From Muribaculum sp. (GTDB lineage Bacteria > Bacillota > Clostridia > Lachnospirales > Lachnospiraceae): 12,205 nt of DNA. The notes under the pieces were generated by a model, which saw only the letters and a program-made list of their open reading frames with translations, made no database searches and had not been told where the DNA came from. The stretch is taken from contig JAMPHH010000080.1 of the NCBI GenBank assembly GCA_023663505.1, forward strand, positions 1-12,205. The letters are read 5' to 3'. The translations under genes were made by a program, and so were the position numbers. Positions 6,711 through 12,205 of the stretch are shown piece after piece. Every line of letters starts with the position of its first letter. Within the stretch, counting starts at the first letter, position 1.

Positions 6711-8060
6711 ATGAGCAAACAGGTTACATTTGACTATTCTAAGACGGGTTCCTTTATCTCTGAGGAAGAAATCAGCTACATGAAGAAGCTGACTCTGGAC
6801 GCAAAGGATGTATTGGTGTCTAAAAACGGAGCCGGCAATGATTTTTTGGGATGGATTGACCTTCCCGTGGATTACGACAAAGAAGAGTTTGCACGTATCA
6901 AAGAGGCAGCTAAGAAGATTCAGAATGATTCCGAGGTTTTGTTGGTGATCGGTATCGGCGGTTCCTATCTGGGAGCGAGAGCTGCGATTGAATTCCTGAG
7001 CCATAGTTTTTATAATGTGGTGGACAAGAGTGTACGCAAGTCCCCCGAGATTTATTTCTGTGGTAATTCCATAAGCTCTACATATTTAAAGCATCTGATG
7101 GATGTTGTGGGAGACAGGGATTTCTCCATCAATATGATCTCTAAGTCCGGCACCACCACCGAGCCTGCGATCGCATTCCGCGTGTTTAAGGCAAAGCTTG
7201 AGGAAAAATACGGCAAGGAAGGCGCAGCCAAGAGAATCTATGCCACCACCGACAAGGCAAAGGGAAGCTTGAAGAATCTTGCCAATGAGGAGGGTTATGA
7301 GACCTTTGTGGTGCCCGATGACGTGGGCGGACGCTTCTCTGTTCTGACGGCAGTAGGACTTCTTCCCATCGCTGTCAGCGGAGCGGATATCGATAAGCTG
7401 ATGGAGGGCGCTGCCAGCGGCAGAAAGCGCGCCTTGGAGAATGATTTTGAGAACAATGACGCTCTGAAATATGCGGCAATGCGGAATATCCTGCTGCGCA
7501 AGGGCAAGAGTGTGGAGATTCTGGCGAATTACGAGCCTGCGCTGCATTATGTGAGCGAGTGGTGGAAACAGCTTTACGGCGAGAGCGAGGGCAAGGACCA
7601 GAAGGGATTGCTGCCTGCCAGCGTGGATCTCACCACGGATCTGCATTCCATGGGTCAGTTTATTCAGGATGGCGCCAGGATTATGTTTGAGACCGTGCTG
7701 AACGTTGAGACCTCCCGTGAGGAGATCATCATCGGCAAGGAGCCCGTGGATCTGGACGGCTTGAACTATCTGGCAGGCAAGACCGTTGATTTCGTGAATA
7801 AGAGTGCCATGAACGGTACGATTCTGGCACATACCGATGGTCAGGTGCCTAATTTTGTAGTGAATATTCCCGAAGTAAACGAGTTCTATCTGGGCGAGCT
7901 GTTCTACTTCTTTGAGTTTGCCTGCGGTGTCAGCGGATATCTGTTGGGAGTAAATCCCTTTAACCAGCCCGGCGTGGAGAGCTATAAGAAGAATATGTTT
8001 GCTCTGCTCGGCAAGCCCGGATATGAGGCACAGAGAGAGGAACTGTTGAAAAGATTGTAA
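6711..8060 (+). CDS. pgi: Glucose-6-phosphate isomerase
   Basis: A 449-residue enzyme interconverting glucose 6-phosphate and fructose 6-phosphate in glycolysis and gluconeogenesis, in the cytoplasm. The length fits the short Firmicute form. Visible motifs are the sugar-phosphate loop IGIGGSYLGARAA (starting about residue 79), SKSGTTTEP (144-152) which binds the phosphate, PGI signature 1 around DDVGGRFSVL (204-213), the GESEGKD segment that carries the family catalytic Glu, DLHSMGQ with the conserved His, and signature 2 near the C-terminus, containing FNQPGVESYKKN. No residue expected for activity seems to be missing. AAAAAAGGAG lies 8 nt before the ATG. The dehydrogenase gene begins 50 bases after the stop with no terminator between them, so read-through is likely. 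Confidence 0.97.
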   Translation: MSKQVTFDYSKTGSFISEEEISYMKKLTLDAKDVLVSKNGAGNDFLGWIDLPVDYDKEEFARIKEAAKKIQNDSEVLLVIGIGGSYLGARAAIEFLSHSFYNVVDKSVRKSPEIYFCGNSISSTYLKHLMDVVGDRDFSINMISKSGTTTEPAIAFRVFKAKLEEKYGKEGAAKRIYATTDKAKGSLKNLANEEGYETFVVPDDVGGRFSVLTAVGLLPIAVSGADIDKLMEGAASGRKRALENDFENNDALKYAAMRNILLRKGKSVEILANYEPALHYVSEWWKQLYGESEGKDQKGLLPASVDLTTDLHSMGQFIQDGARIMFETVLNVETSREEIIIGKEPVDLDGLNYLAGKTVDFVNKSAMNGTILAHTDGQVPNFVVNIPEVNEFYLGELFYFFEFACGVSGYLLGVNPFNQPGVESYKKNMFALLGKPGYEAQREELLKRL

Positions 8061-8110
8061 GATGTGGAATAAAATGTGAGATTAGAAAGAACTCTTTGGA
8101 GAATAGCAGC

Positions 8111-9073
8111 ATGAAGATTGTACTATTAGAAAGAAACAGCGCCGGCACAGATGTGCCGGTTGACTGTTTTTCGGAGCTTGGCGAGGTAAGTATCTATCCC
8201 AATACGGTGACCGTGGCGGAGGTTGCGGAGCGGGCGAAGGACGCGGATATTATCGTCTGTAATAAGGCTCCAATGAGAGAGGAGTCCCTGAAGGACTGTC
8301 CTAATGTAAAATTGATCTGCGAGCTGGCAACAGGCTTTGACAACTGTGATTTGGCATACTGCAGGTCTAGGGGGATTCAGGTGAGGAATGTGGTGGATTA
8401 TTCCACGGACATGGTGGCGCAGCATACCTTTACACTGGCATTGGCGCTTTCACAGAAGCTGCCCTATTATGACAACTATGTCAAGTCGGGCGCTTATGCG
8501 GCGCAGGACAGGTTTTCTAATTTTGATATTCCCTTTTATGAGCTGGCGGGCAAGACATGGGGCATCGTGGGTATGGGCAATATTGGCAGACGTGTGGCGA
8601 GGATTGCCACAGCCTTCGGCTGCAAGGTGATTTTTCACTCGATTACGGGCAAGAGCACCTGTACGGATTACCCGCAGGTGGATAAGAATACGCTGCTTTC
8701 GGAGAGCGATTTTCTCTCCCTGCATTGCCCCTTGAGTGAGCTGTCCCGCGATTTTATCGACAGGGCTGCCCTCGCTAAGATGCAAAAGACCGCGATTCTA
8801 ATCAATGTGGCAAGAGGAGCCGTGGTGAATAACCATGACCTGTATGACGCCCTGAAAGCGGGTGAGATTCAGGCGGCAGGTCTTGACGTCATTGAGAAGG
8901 AGCCCATCACAGCGGACAATCCATTAAGTAAGTTGACTGACAGCAATCAGTTAATTATTACCCCGCATTTGGCGTGGGCAAGCGTGGAGGCGCGTACCCG
9001 CTGCGTGCAGGGAGTCTATGAAAATATACGGACTTTCCAACAGGGGATCTCGCAAAATGTTGTAAATCCTTGA
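8111..9073 (+). CDS. D-isomer-specific 2-hydroxyacid dehydrogenase
   Basis: A 320-residue NAD(P)-dependent oxidoreductase that reduces a 2-keto acid to a D-2-hydroxyacid or the reverse. The Rossmann motif is GIVGMGNIGRRVAR (151-164). The catalytic triad is intact: Arg235 in NVARGAVVN, Glu264 in LDVIEKEP and His286 in ITPHLAWAS. A CELATGFDNCD segment near residues 70-80 is the usual substrate-loop region. It is most like hydroxypyruvate/glycerate dehydrogenase-type enzymes, but the substrate cannot be decided from sequence. The ATG at 8111 is preferred because GGAG sits 9 nt upstream; an in-frame TTG at 8096 has no such site. A strong perfect dyad lies at codons 11-17. The stop codon overlaps the -35 box of the next gene. 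Confidence 0.92.
   Translation: MKIVLLERNSAGTDVPVDCFSELGEVSIYPNTVTVAEVAERAKDADIIVCNKAPMREESLKDCPNVKLICELATGFDNCDLAYCRSRGIQVRNVVDYSTDMVAQHTFTLALALSQKLPYYDNYVKSGAYAAQDRFSNFDIPFYELAGKTWGIVGMGNIGRRVARIATAFGCKVIFHSITGKSTCTDYPQVDKNTLLSESDFLSLHCPLSELSRDFIDRAALAKMQKTAILINVARGAVVNNHDLYDALKAGEIQAAGLDVIEKEPITADNPLSKLTDSNQLIITPHLAWASVEARTRCVQGVYENIRTFQQGISQNVVNP
8142..8159 (+). repeat. Perfect 8-bp dyad in the start of the dehydrogenase gene
   Basis: CCGGCACA (8142-8149) and TGTGCCGG (8152-8159) are perfect inverse complements separated by only GA. In RNA this would be a GC-rich hairpin about 30 nt after the start codon. It may be chance within coding sequence or may slow early elongation. Confidence 0.5.
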
Positions 9074-9098
9074 CAAAATTCAAAATTCATTGTAAGGT
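9070..9098 (+). promoter_or_regulatory. Possible promoter for the GtrA-family gene
   Basis: A perfect -35 TTGACA (9070-9075) overlaps the dehydrogenase stop codon. At 17 nt spacing the -10 would be TAAGGT (9093-9098), a weak match. A better hexamer, TATACT (9102-9107), is too far away (26 nt) unless another -35 is used. The promoter is plausible but not firm. Confidence 0.35.
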
Positions 9099-9166
9099 AG
9101 ATATACTTCCGATTGATGGATTTATGAGTGCTTCATTGGTTGGGGAAGAAACGAGGATTTGCAATC

Positions 9167-9604
9167 ATGGAGAAAATCAAGGAGCTTTTGCACAAATATG
9201 AGGAAATCATCGCCTATCTTATCGTGGGCGGATTGACCACACTGGTGTCTTGGGGGGCGAAATTCTTAGCCAACTACCTGCTTTTTGACAACACCATGTA
9301 CCCGACGGCTTTCCAAAACGGGGTTTTGAGCATGATCAACTGGACCGCCGGAGTGATTTTTGCGTATTTCACCAACCGCAGGTTTGTGTTTAAGAGCCAT
9401 GATTCCATGCTGAAGGAGGCGCCGAAATTCGTGCTCTCCCGCGTGTCTACGCTGATTCTCGACATTGTAGTGATGCAGGTGTTAAATGTCATGCTCGAGG
9501 TTCATTTGATGATTGCAACGATTGTCTCTGCGGTTCTGGTCATCATAGGCAATTATGTGTTCAGCAAGCTTTTTGTGTTCAACAAAAAGGACGAGACAGC
9601 TTAA
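9167..9604 (+). CDS. GtrA-family membrane protein
   Basis: A 145-residue protein with four predicted helices and the GtrA-domain hallmarks: IAYLIVGGLTTLVSWGAKFL in helix 1, INWTAGVIFAYFTNRRFVFKS across helix 2 and its loop, ILDIVVMQVL in helix 3, and IIGNYVFSKLFVFNK in helix 4. GtrA proteins are thought to take part in flipping lipid-linked sugars or in surface polysaccharide and teichoic acid glycosylation. No glycosyltransferase gene is adjacent, so the target is unknown. The ATG at 9167 has GAGG about 10 nt upstream and gives the usual N-terminal basic/acidic helix (MEKIKELLHKYEE). The frame is open to an ATG at 9128, but those 13 extra residues are not family-like. A repeat hairpin begins directly after the stop. 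Confidence 0.9.
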   Translation: MEKIKELLHKYEEIIAYLIVGGLTTLVSWGAKFLANYLLFDNTMYPTAFQNGVLSMINWTAGVIFAYFTNRRFVFKSHDSMLKEAPKFVLSRVSTLILDIVVMQVLNVMLEVHLMIATIVSAVLVIIGNYVFSKLFVFNKKDETA

Positions 9605-9640
9605 TTCTCGCAGATAATAAGCCGAGTCAGTTGACTTGGC
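9605..9640 (+). repeat. Hairpin repeat element directly after the GtrA-family stop codon
   Basis: GCCGAGTC (9621-9628) pairs with GACTTGGC (9633-9640), with one G-U pair and an AGTT loop. The element, including the preceding TTCT and AATAAGCC, resembles the sequence directly after the luxS stop (11441-11478, minus strand) in the same orientation relative to the gene. No T-run follows it, so it is not a canonical terminator itself. Confidence 0.5.
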
Positions 9641-9662
9641 GAATACCGAGAGGTTGCTGCAG

Positions 9663-9683
9663 CAATTTCGCAAAATTGTTTTT
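9663..9683 (+). terminator. Possible AT-rich terminator after the GtrA-family gene
   Basis: CAATTT (9663-9668) pairs with AAATTG (9673-9678) across a CGCA loop, followed directly by TTTTT (9679-9683). The stem is AT-rich and short, so strength is doubtful, but it lies between two converging genes where a terminator is expected. Confidence 0.35.
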
Positions 9684-9696
9684 GACAACGGCATGT

Positions 9697-10128
9697 TTAC
9701 CATCTGATGCACACCTTGAAAAAAGGAATCTCATAGTCGGTCTTGCGATATCGTAAAATTTTCCTCTTATCATATTTATATTCGCAAAATGTGATTGATT
9801 GGATTGAAAATTTTTTGAATCCGCAGTCTTTAAATTCCGCTCTCAATCTGTTGACAACATTATATGCAACTACCATCGCCGCAAGCGTCCATATTCTTTC
9901 CAGCGGCTCATTGCATACAATACTGCCCCTGCGAAAAGGAGGGCAGGAATCGTCTTCAGTGATGCAGAGCATGTGGACCTCCTTTTTCTGTATGATGCAC
10001 CGTTCGGGATTGGGAACCAAGTACCCGTTAATTACCCCTGAGGGGGATTTCTCACATTCTTTTTTAATGATATTGATAAGGCGTTCCGTGCTCTCCACAA
10101 TGTCATTATCTAACGATTCTAAAGCCAT
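9697..10128 (-). CDS. Hypothetical protein, divergent from an XRE regulator
   Basis: A 143-residue soluble protein with no recognised domain. The N-terminal ~30 residues form an acidic, amphipathic helix (starts MALESLDNDIVESTERL). The middle contains NGYLVPNPERC and MLCITEDDSCPPFRRGS. A hydrophobic helix WTLAAMVVAYNVVNRLRAEF lies near 80-100, and the C-terminus is rich in Lys, Arg and Tyr. It has several Cys residues but no clear metal-binding spacing. The minus strand is preferred over the overlapping plus-strand frame because it has an ATG with GGAGA 8 nt upstream, an extended -10 promoter, and balanced amino-acid composition. The divergent position next to a small XRE regulator suggests co-regulation, possibly control of this gene by that regulator. 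Confidence 0.6.
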   Translation of the reverse strand: MALESLDNDIVESTERLINIIKKECEKSPSGVINGYLVPNPERCIIQKKEVHMLCITEDDSCPPFRRGSIVCNEPLERIWTLAAMVVAYNVVNRLRAEFKDCGFKKFSIQSITFCEYKYDKRKILRYRKTDYEIPFFKVCIRW

Positions 10129-10144
10129 GTCGTATCTCCATTTC

Positions 10145-10178
10145 TGTGATAATTGTGTAATATCCTTATAATATCACA
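10145..10178. promoter_or_regulatory. Operator-like dyad in the divergent promoter region
   Basis: TGTGATA (10145-10151) and TATCACA (10172-10178) are perfect inverse complements 20 nt apart. The right arm overlaps the TG of the extended -10 for the minus-strand gene. It is a candidate site for the XRE protein encoded just to the right. Confidence 0.3.
10168..10176 (-). promoter_or_regulatory. Extended -10 promoter for the hypothetical minus-strand gene
   Basis: On the minus strand, TG-A-TATTAT forms an extended -10 (5/6 match) about 40 nt before the start codon at 10128. No strong -35 is visible. Confidence 0.4.
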
Positions 10179-10242
10179 AATAAATTTACTTTTGCGTCCA
10201 TTTTAGAAACTTTTTAATTAAATTTCGGGATATATTAATAGT

Positions 10243-10512
10243 ATGAAAAACAATGAAAAAATTTCACAGGATAAAAACTTAATAGTTGGAGAAAATATCC
10301 AGCGGTTGCGAAAGGAGCGCAATCTGCGGAATAAGGATGTCGTGACGCAGTTACAGCTACGGGGGGTTGCTCTCAGTACCAGTACGCTCAGCAAGATTGA
10401 GCGCGGCAACAGCAATCCCACGACACAGCTTTTAGTTGCACTGACGGATATTTTTCATTGTGACTTTAACGCCTTTTTCGAGGGCAGTAAAGAAAGCCAT
10501 ACAGAGTATTAG
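10243..10512 (+). CDS. Small XRE-family transcriptional regulator
   Basis: An 89-residue protein made almost entirely of one Cro/C1-type helix-turn-helix domain (about residues 13-80). IGxxIRxLRxxR-like helix 1 appears as VGENIQRLRKERNLRNKDV, the recognition region as LSTSTLSKIERGNSNP, and the closing helix as TTQLLVALTDIF. It has no effector or multimerisation domain beyond this, as in many phage-like or toxin-antitoxin-linked regulators. There is no strong ribosome site: TTTCGGGA is the best candidate, about 12 nt before the ATG. It likely binds the shared divergent region, which holds an operator-like dyad. Its 3' end overlaps an 11-bp hairpin. Confidence 0.85.
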   Translation: MKNNEKISQDKNLIVGENIQRLRKERNLRNKDVVTQLQLRGVALSTSTLSKIERGNSNPTTQLLVALTDIFHCDFNAFFEGSKESHTEY

Positions 10513-10526
10513 GCTTACTCTGTATG
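10498..10526. terminator. 11-bp hairpin at the end of the XRE gene, possible bidirectional terminator
   Basis: CATACAGAGTA (10498-10508) and TACTCTGTATG (10516-10526) are perfect inverse complements around a 7-nt loop that contains part of the XRE stop codon. On the plus strand only a weak T-rich tail follows (ACTTTGTT). On the minus strand GGCTTTCTTT follows, so it may also end mtnN transcription, which converges on it. Confidence 0.5.
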
Positions 10527-10558
10527 ACTTTGTTAAAAGCACTTTGTGATGTGGGGAA

Positions 10559-10595
10559 ATTGTACCATGTCCTCCACCGTGCGGTTTGAGTGTTC
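10559..10595 (-). pseudogene. Degraded second copy of the mtnN 3' end
   Basis: On the minus strand, a block 74 bp beyond the mtnN end repeats part of that end. A 19-nt stretch (10559-10577) matches 10633-10651 at 18 of 19 positions, and an 8-nt stretch (10588-10595) matches 10662-10669 at 7 of 8, with the same 10-nt gap between them. Read in its own frame it gives E-H-S-3 residues-V-E-D-M-V-Q-F, against E-H-S-A-K-L-V-E-D-M-I-Q-Y in mtnN. This looks like a remnant of a tandem duplication or of an older gene copy. Confidence 0.5.
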
Positions 10596-10624
10596 GAAAC
10601 GGTCAGCCCGTCAGTTGGAGGCAT

Positions 10625-11323
10625 TTACAGGTATTGTATCATGTCCTCCACAAGCTTAGCGGAGTGCTCTGCGGCTGCATTCTCAAAAAGGGGATAGTCC
10701 ATCTCTGCGCTGCCGTCCGCCTTGTCGGAGATAGCGCGAATGATGACAAAGGGGATCTGATTCAGATAAGCACCGTGGGCGATGGAGGCGCCCTCCATTT
10801 CTGCACAGTCCCCGTGGAACACTTGGATGAGTCTGTCCTTTACGGCGCCGTCAGAGATAAATTGGTCACCGCTGACCACTCTGCCGTAGATGGCGTGAAT
10901 GTCGCTGCAAACCTTTTCGCAGGAAGCCTTTGCTACCTCCATCATATGGGGGTCTGCCGGAAATTCCAACCGACCCATCTGGGGAACCTCGCCCAATTGG
11001 TAGCCGAATATGGTCACGTCCATATCATGGTGCAGGGCGTCCTTGGAGATCAGAATGTCACCGATATCCAGCTCGGCATTCAGGGAACCCGCGACACCCG
11101 TGTTGATCACATGGGTTACTTGGAATGTATCCGCCAAAATCTGCACACACAGAGCGGCGTTTACCTTACCGATACCACAGCGGACTACCACAGCGGGCAC
11201 TCCGTTCAGAGTGCCCGCGTGAAATTCCATGCCTGCCTTTTTGATAATCTGTACATCTGTCATATGGGATTGGAGGGTAGTCACCTCCAAATCCATGGCT
11301 CCGATAATTCCTATTTTGCTCAT
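10625..11323 (-). CDS. mtnN: 5'-methylthioadenosine/S-adenosylhomocysteine nucleosidase
   Basis: A 232-residue enzyme (MTAN, Pfs) that removes adenine from S-adenosylhomocysteine and 5'-methylthioadenosine, giving S-ribosylhomocysteine and methylthioribose. It starts MSKIGIIGAMDLEV, the family N-terminus, with Glu13 equivalent to E. coli Glu12. GVAGSLN (77-82) is the usual glycine-rich loop, Glu177 in EMEGASIAHGA binds ribose, and Asp200 in AISDKAD is the catalytic acid. Length fits the family. The ATG at 11323 is chosen because AGAGGA lies about 8 nt upstream; the frame stays open to an ATG at 11389, but the 22 extra residues are not family-like. It lies downstream of luxS on the same strand, and its product is the LuxS substrate, so the two form one pathway and probably one operon. 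Confidence 0.96.
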   Translation of the reverse strand: MSKIGIIGAMDLEVTTLQSHMTDVQIIKKAGMEFHAGTLNGVPAVVVRCGIGKVNAALCVQILADTFQVTHVINTGVAGSLNAELDIGDILISKDALHHDMDVTIFGYQLGEVPQMGRLEFPADPHMMEVAKASCEKVCSDIHAIYGRVVSGDQFISDGAVKDRLIQVFHGDCAEMEGASIAHGAYLNQIPFVIIRAISDKADGSAEMDYPLFENAAAEHSAKLVEDMIQYL

Positions 11324-11361
11324 TATGTATTTCCTCTCATTCTGCTCTTGCGGCATTCGAC

Positions 11362-11380
11362 AAACCAATCTCATTGGTTT
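11362..11380. repeat. Perfect 8-bp dyad in the luxS-mtnN gap
   Basis: AAACCAAT (11362-11369) and ATTGGTTT (11373-11380) are perfect inverse complements around a 3-nt loop. On the minus strand it lies about 40 nt before the mtnN start. No T-run follows in that direction, so it is more likely an mRNA processing or stability hairpin than a terminator. Confidence 0.5.
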
Positions 11381-11385
11381 TATGT

Positions 11386-11466
11386 TCATGCAAGCACTGC
11401 CACAAAATCAATCATGTTAACAAAGTCAACTACGTTAACAAAGTCAACTTCGTTGACTTGGCTCAT
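11386..11466 (-). CDS. Possible 26-residue repetitive ORF between luxS and mtnN
   Basis: On the minus strand an ATG (11464-11466) opens a 26-codon frame beginning 12 nt after the luxS stop. It contains two exact V-D-F-V-N units and a third variant (I-D-F-V-A), produced by an 18-nt DNA repeat that is in frame. Its TGA (11386-11388) overlaps an upstream in-frame ATG of mtnN as ATGA. There is no clear ribosome site, only GCGAG, so translation would depend on coupling to luxS. It may equally be a chance reading of a non-coding repeat. Confidence 0.2.
   Translation of the reverse strand: MSQVNEVDFVNVVDFVNMIDFVAVLA
11398..11451. repeat. 18-nt tandem repeat, two near-identical copies plus one degenerate
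   Basis: Units at 11416-11433 and 11434-11451 differ at one position (plus strand begins GTTAACAAAGTCAACT, then A/T and C). The segment 11398-11415 matches about 10 of 18 positions. Each full unit contains the palindrome GTTAAC. The repeat lies in the gap between luxS and mtnN and joins the luxS-tail hairpin. Confidence 0.7.
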
Positions 11467-11478
11467 TGCTCGCAGAAG
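11441..11478 (-). repeat. Hairpin repeat element directly after the luxS stop codon
   Basis: On the minus strand, AAGTCAAC (11452-11459 complement) and GTTGACTT (11441-11448 complement) form a perfect 8-bp stem around GAA. Together with the preceding TTCT and AATGAGCC it matches the element after the GtrA-family gene (9605-9640): 12 of 14 positions in AATRAGCCRAGTCA plus the shared GTTGACTT. Confidence 0.5.
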
Positions 11479-11952
11479 TCAATAGACCAGTCGGTCTTCC
11501 TTAATATCATATAATACCTCGTCCAAATATTTCTTGGCGAGATATTTTGCCATGTTCAGATTCATGTCCAGATAATTGCCGCAGTCCTTGGGGGACGCGC
11601 CGGGCACCTCGCCCTCAAAATCACGGATAAACTCATACATTTCTATCATCAACGGTACAATGTCCTTGGAGGAGTAGTCCCCCGCCAACAGCAGGTAGAA
11701 ACCTGTGCGGCAGCCCATAGGACCGAAGTAAATGGTCTTATCCTTGTATACAGAATGATTGCGCATAAAGGTCGCGCCAAGGTGTTCAATCGTATGTACC
11801 TCCGCCGTATTCATCACCGGCTCCTCGTTGGGACTGGTCATACGCAGATCGAAGGTGGTGATGACCTCTGAACCCACGGTATCCTTCCGAGATACATAGA
11901 CACCGGGCTGCAGCTTGATATGGTCAACGGTGAAGCTTGCTATCTTTTCCAT
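11479..11952 (-). CDS. luxS: S-ribosylhomocysteine lyase (AI-2 synthase)
   Basis: A 157-residue iron/zinc metalloenzyme of the LuxS family. It splits S-ribosylhomocysteine into homocysteine, which feeds methionine recycling, and DPD, the precursor of the AI-2 signal. The metal ligands are visible: His53 and His57 in HTIEH and Cys124 in DCGNY. The catalytic Cys81 is in PMGCRTGFYLLL, and Glu56 is the general base position. Length is normal for the family and no key residue is missing. AAAGAGG lies about 7 nt upstream of the ATG. The enzyme follows MTAN in the pathway, and mtnN lies downstream on the same strand. A good sigma-A promoter and a leader hairpin lie upstream. Confidence 0.97.
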   Translation of the reverse strand: MEKIASFTVDHIKLQPGVYVSRKDTVGSEVITTFDLRMTSPNEEPVMNTAEVHTIEHLGATFMRNHSVYKDKTIYFGPMGCRTGFYLLLAGDYSSKDIVPLMIEMYEFIRDFEGEVPGASPKDCGNYLDMNLNMAKYLAKKYLDEVLYDIKEDRLVY

Positions 11953-11985
11953 GTGATACCTCTTTCATGGTTTTCGTTTATCTAA

Positions 11986-12016
11986 AATACCTTTTTAAGA
12001 GACTGTCTAAGGTATT
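11986..12016 (-). promoter_or_regulatory. Hairpin in the luxS leader
   Basis: On the minus strand AATACCTT (12009-12016 complement) and AAGGTATT (11986-11993 complement) form a perfect 8-bp stem. The loop holds a small second dyad (AGAC-A-GTCT), and TTTTAG follows the stem. It lies about 35-65 nt before the luxS start. It may act as a leader attenuator or stability element; it is not a SAM riboswitch that I recognise. Confidence 0.4.
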
Positions 12017-12087
12017 GTAATGTCTTGCCTTGCCACGTGTCATTTTATGAATGGCGGCATGGAATTTGCATCTGTCAAGATATGAAT

Positions 12088-12116
12088 ATTGTAGCATTTA
12101 TAAGAGCTTACGTCAA
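12088..12116 (-). promoter_or_regulatory. Sigma-A promoter of luxS
   Basis: On the minus strand TTGACG (12111-12116 complement) and TACAAT (12088-12093 complement) are each 5/6 matches to consensus with exactly 17 nt between them. Transcription would start near 12081, giving a leader of about 130 nt before luxS. The rest of 12117-12205 shows no gene on either strand. Confidence 0.65.
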
Positions 12117-12205
12117 GAAGCATGGGCAATATTTTTAGGATAAACGCATCAATCTAGTGTACTGTACCGTTGATATTTAGATAAATTATTCTGGTCATTT
12201 ATGTC

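Noticed and set aside
7086..7832. 248-codon minus-strand frame inside pgi
   Set aside because: It lies wholly within pgi on the opposite strand and has no motif of its own.
9743..10171. 142-codon plus-strand frame opposite the hypothetical gene
   Set aside because: It lacks a convincing ribosome site and has a Ser/Leu-rich low-complexity composition. The minus-strand frame has an ATG, a ribosome site and a promoter.
11398..11459. CRISPR-like array
   Set aside because: The 18-nt units are directly adjacent with no spacers, and no cas genes are present.
10586..11485. 299-codon plus-strand open frame across mtnN
   Set aside because: It is antisense to mtnN, which has clear family motifs, catalytic residues and a ribosome site; the plus-strand product has no recognisable domain.
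12073..12078. Second luxS promoter from a perfect minus-strand TTGACA
   Set aside because: No acceptable -10 hexamer lies 16-18 nt downstream; the upstream TTGACG/TACAAT pair is much better.

Overview
The window looks like chromosomal DNA of a low-to-mid GC anaerobic Firmicute, most likely Clostridia of the Lachnospiraceae type. This is inferred from strong AGGAGG-like ribosome sites, a short ~450-residue clostridial Pgi, a DUF1189 membrane protein, and luxS next to an MTA/SAH nucleosidase gene. No rRNA, tRNA, complete IS element or CRISPR array was seen, and no gene-free stretch exceeds 300 bases.

Left part (1-3091), small accessory genes on the plus strand. The window opens with the last residues of a gene whose C-terminus resembles the winged-helix end of AlbA/RecG-like regulators, possibly shortened by a nonsense codon. 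Next is a likely operon: a DUF1189 membrane protein, an MmcQ/YjbR-family protein, and a DMT (EamA) transporter that has lost its middle by an in-frame deletion. A separately promoted GNAT acetyltransferase and a TfoX N-terminal-domain protein follow.

Middle (3092-6558). An 811-residue Eco57I-type adenine-N6 DNA methyltransferase with a C-terminal target-recognition region has all its methylation motifs but no recognisable nuclease domain. Downstream is a leader rich in competing inverted repeats, a good promoter, and a three-helix membrane protein with a long charged tail and no assigned function.

Right part (6559-12205), mostly housekeeping. Pgi (glycolysis) is followed closely by a D-2-hydroxyacid dehydrogenase. 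A GtrA-family membrane protein starts behind a perfect -35 box that overlaps the dehydrogenase stop codon. A hypothetical gene (minus) and a small XRE regulator (plus) diverge from a shared AT-rich region containing an operator-like dyad. The minus-strand pair luxS-mtnN recycles S-adenosylhomocysteine and makes the AI-2 precursor: MTAN cleaves SAH to S-ribosylhomocysteine, which LuxS splits to homocysteine and DPD. luxS has a good sigma-A promoter and a roughly 130-nt leader with a hairpin.

The most unusual structure lies between genes: a related hairpin element directly after the stop codons of both gtrA and luxS; an 18-nt repeat between luxS and mtnN that can be read as a 26-codon repetitive ORF; and a degraded second copy of the mtnN 3' end just past the intact one. 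No complete new system is evident. The best candidates for follow-up are the methyltransferase locus with its structured downstream leader, and the divergent XRE/hypothetical pair.
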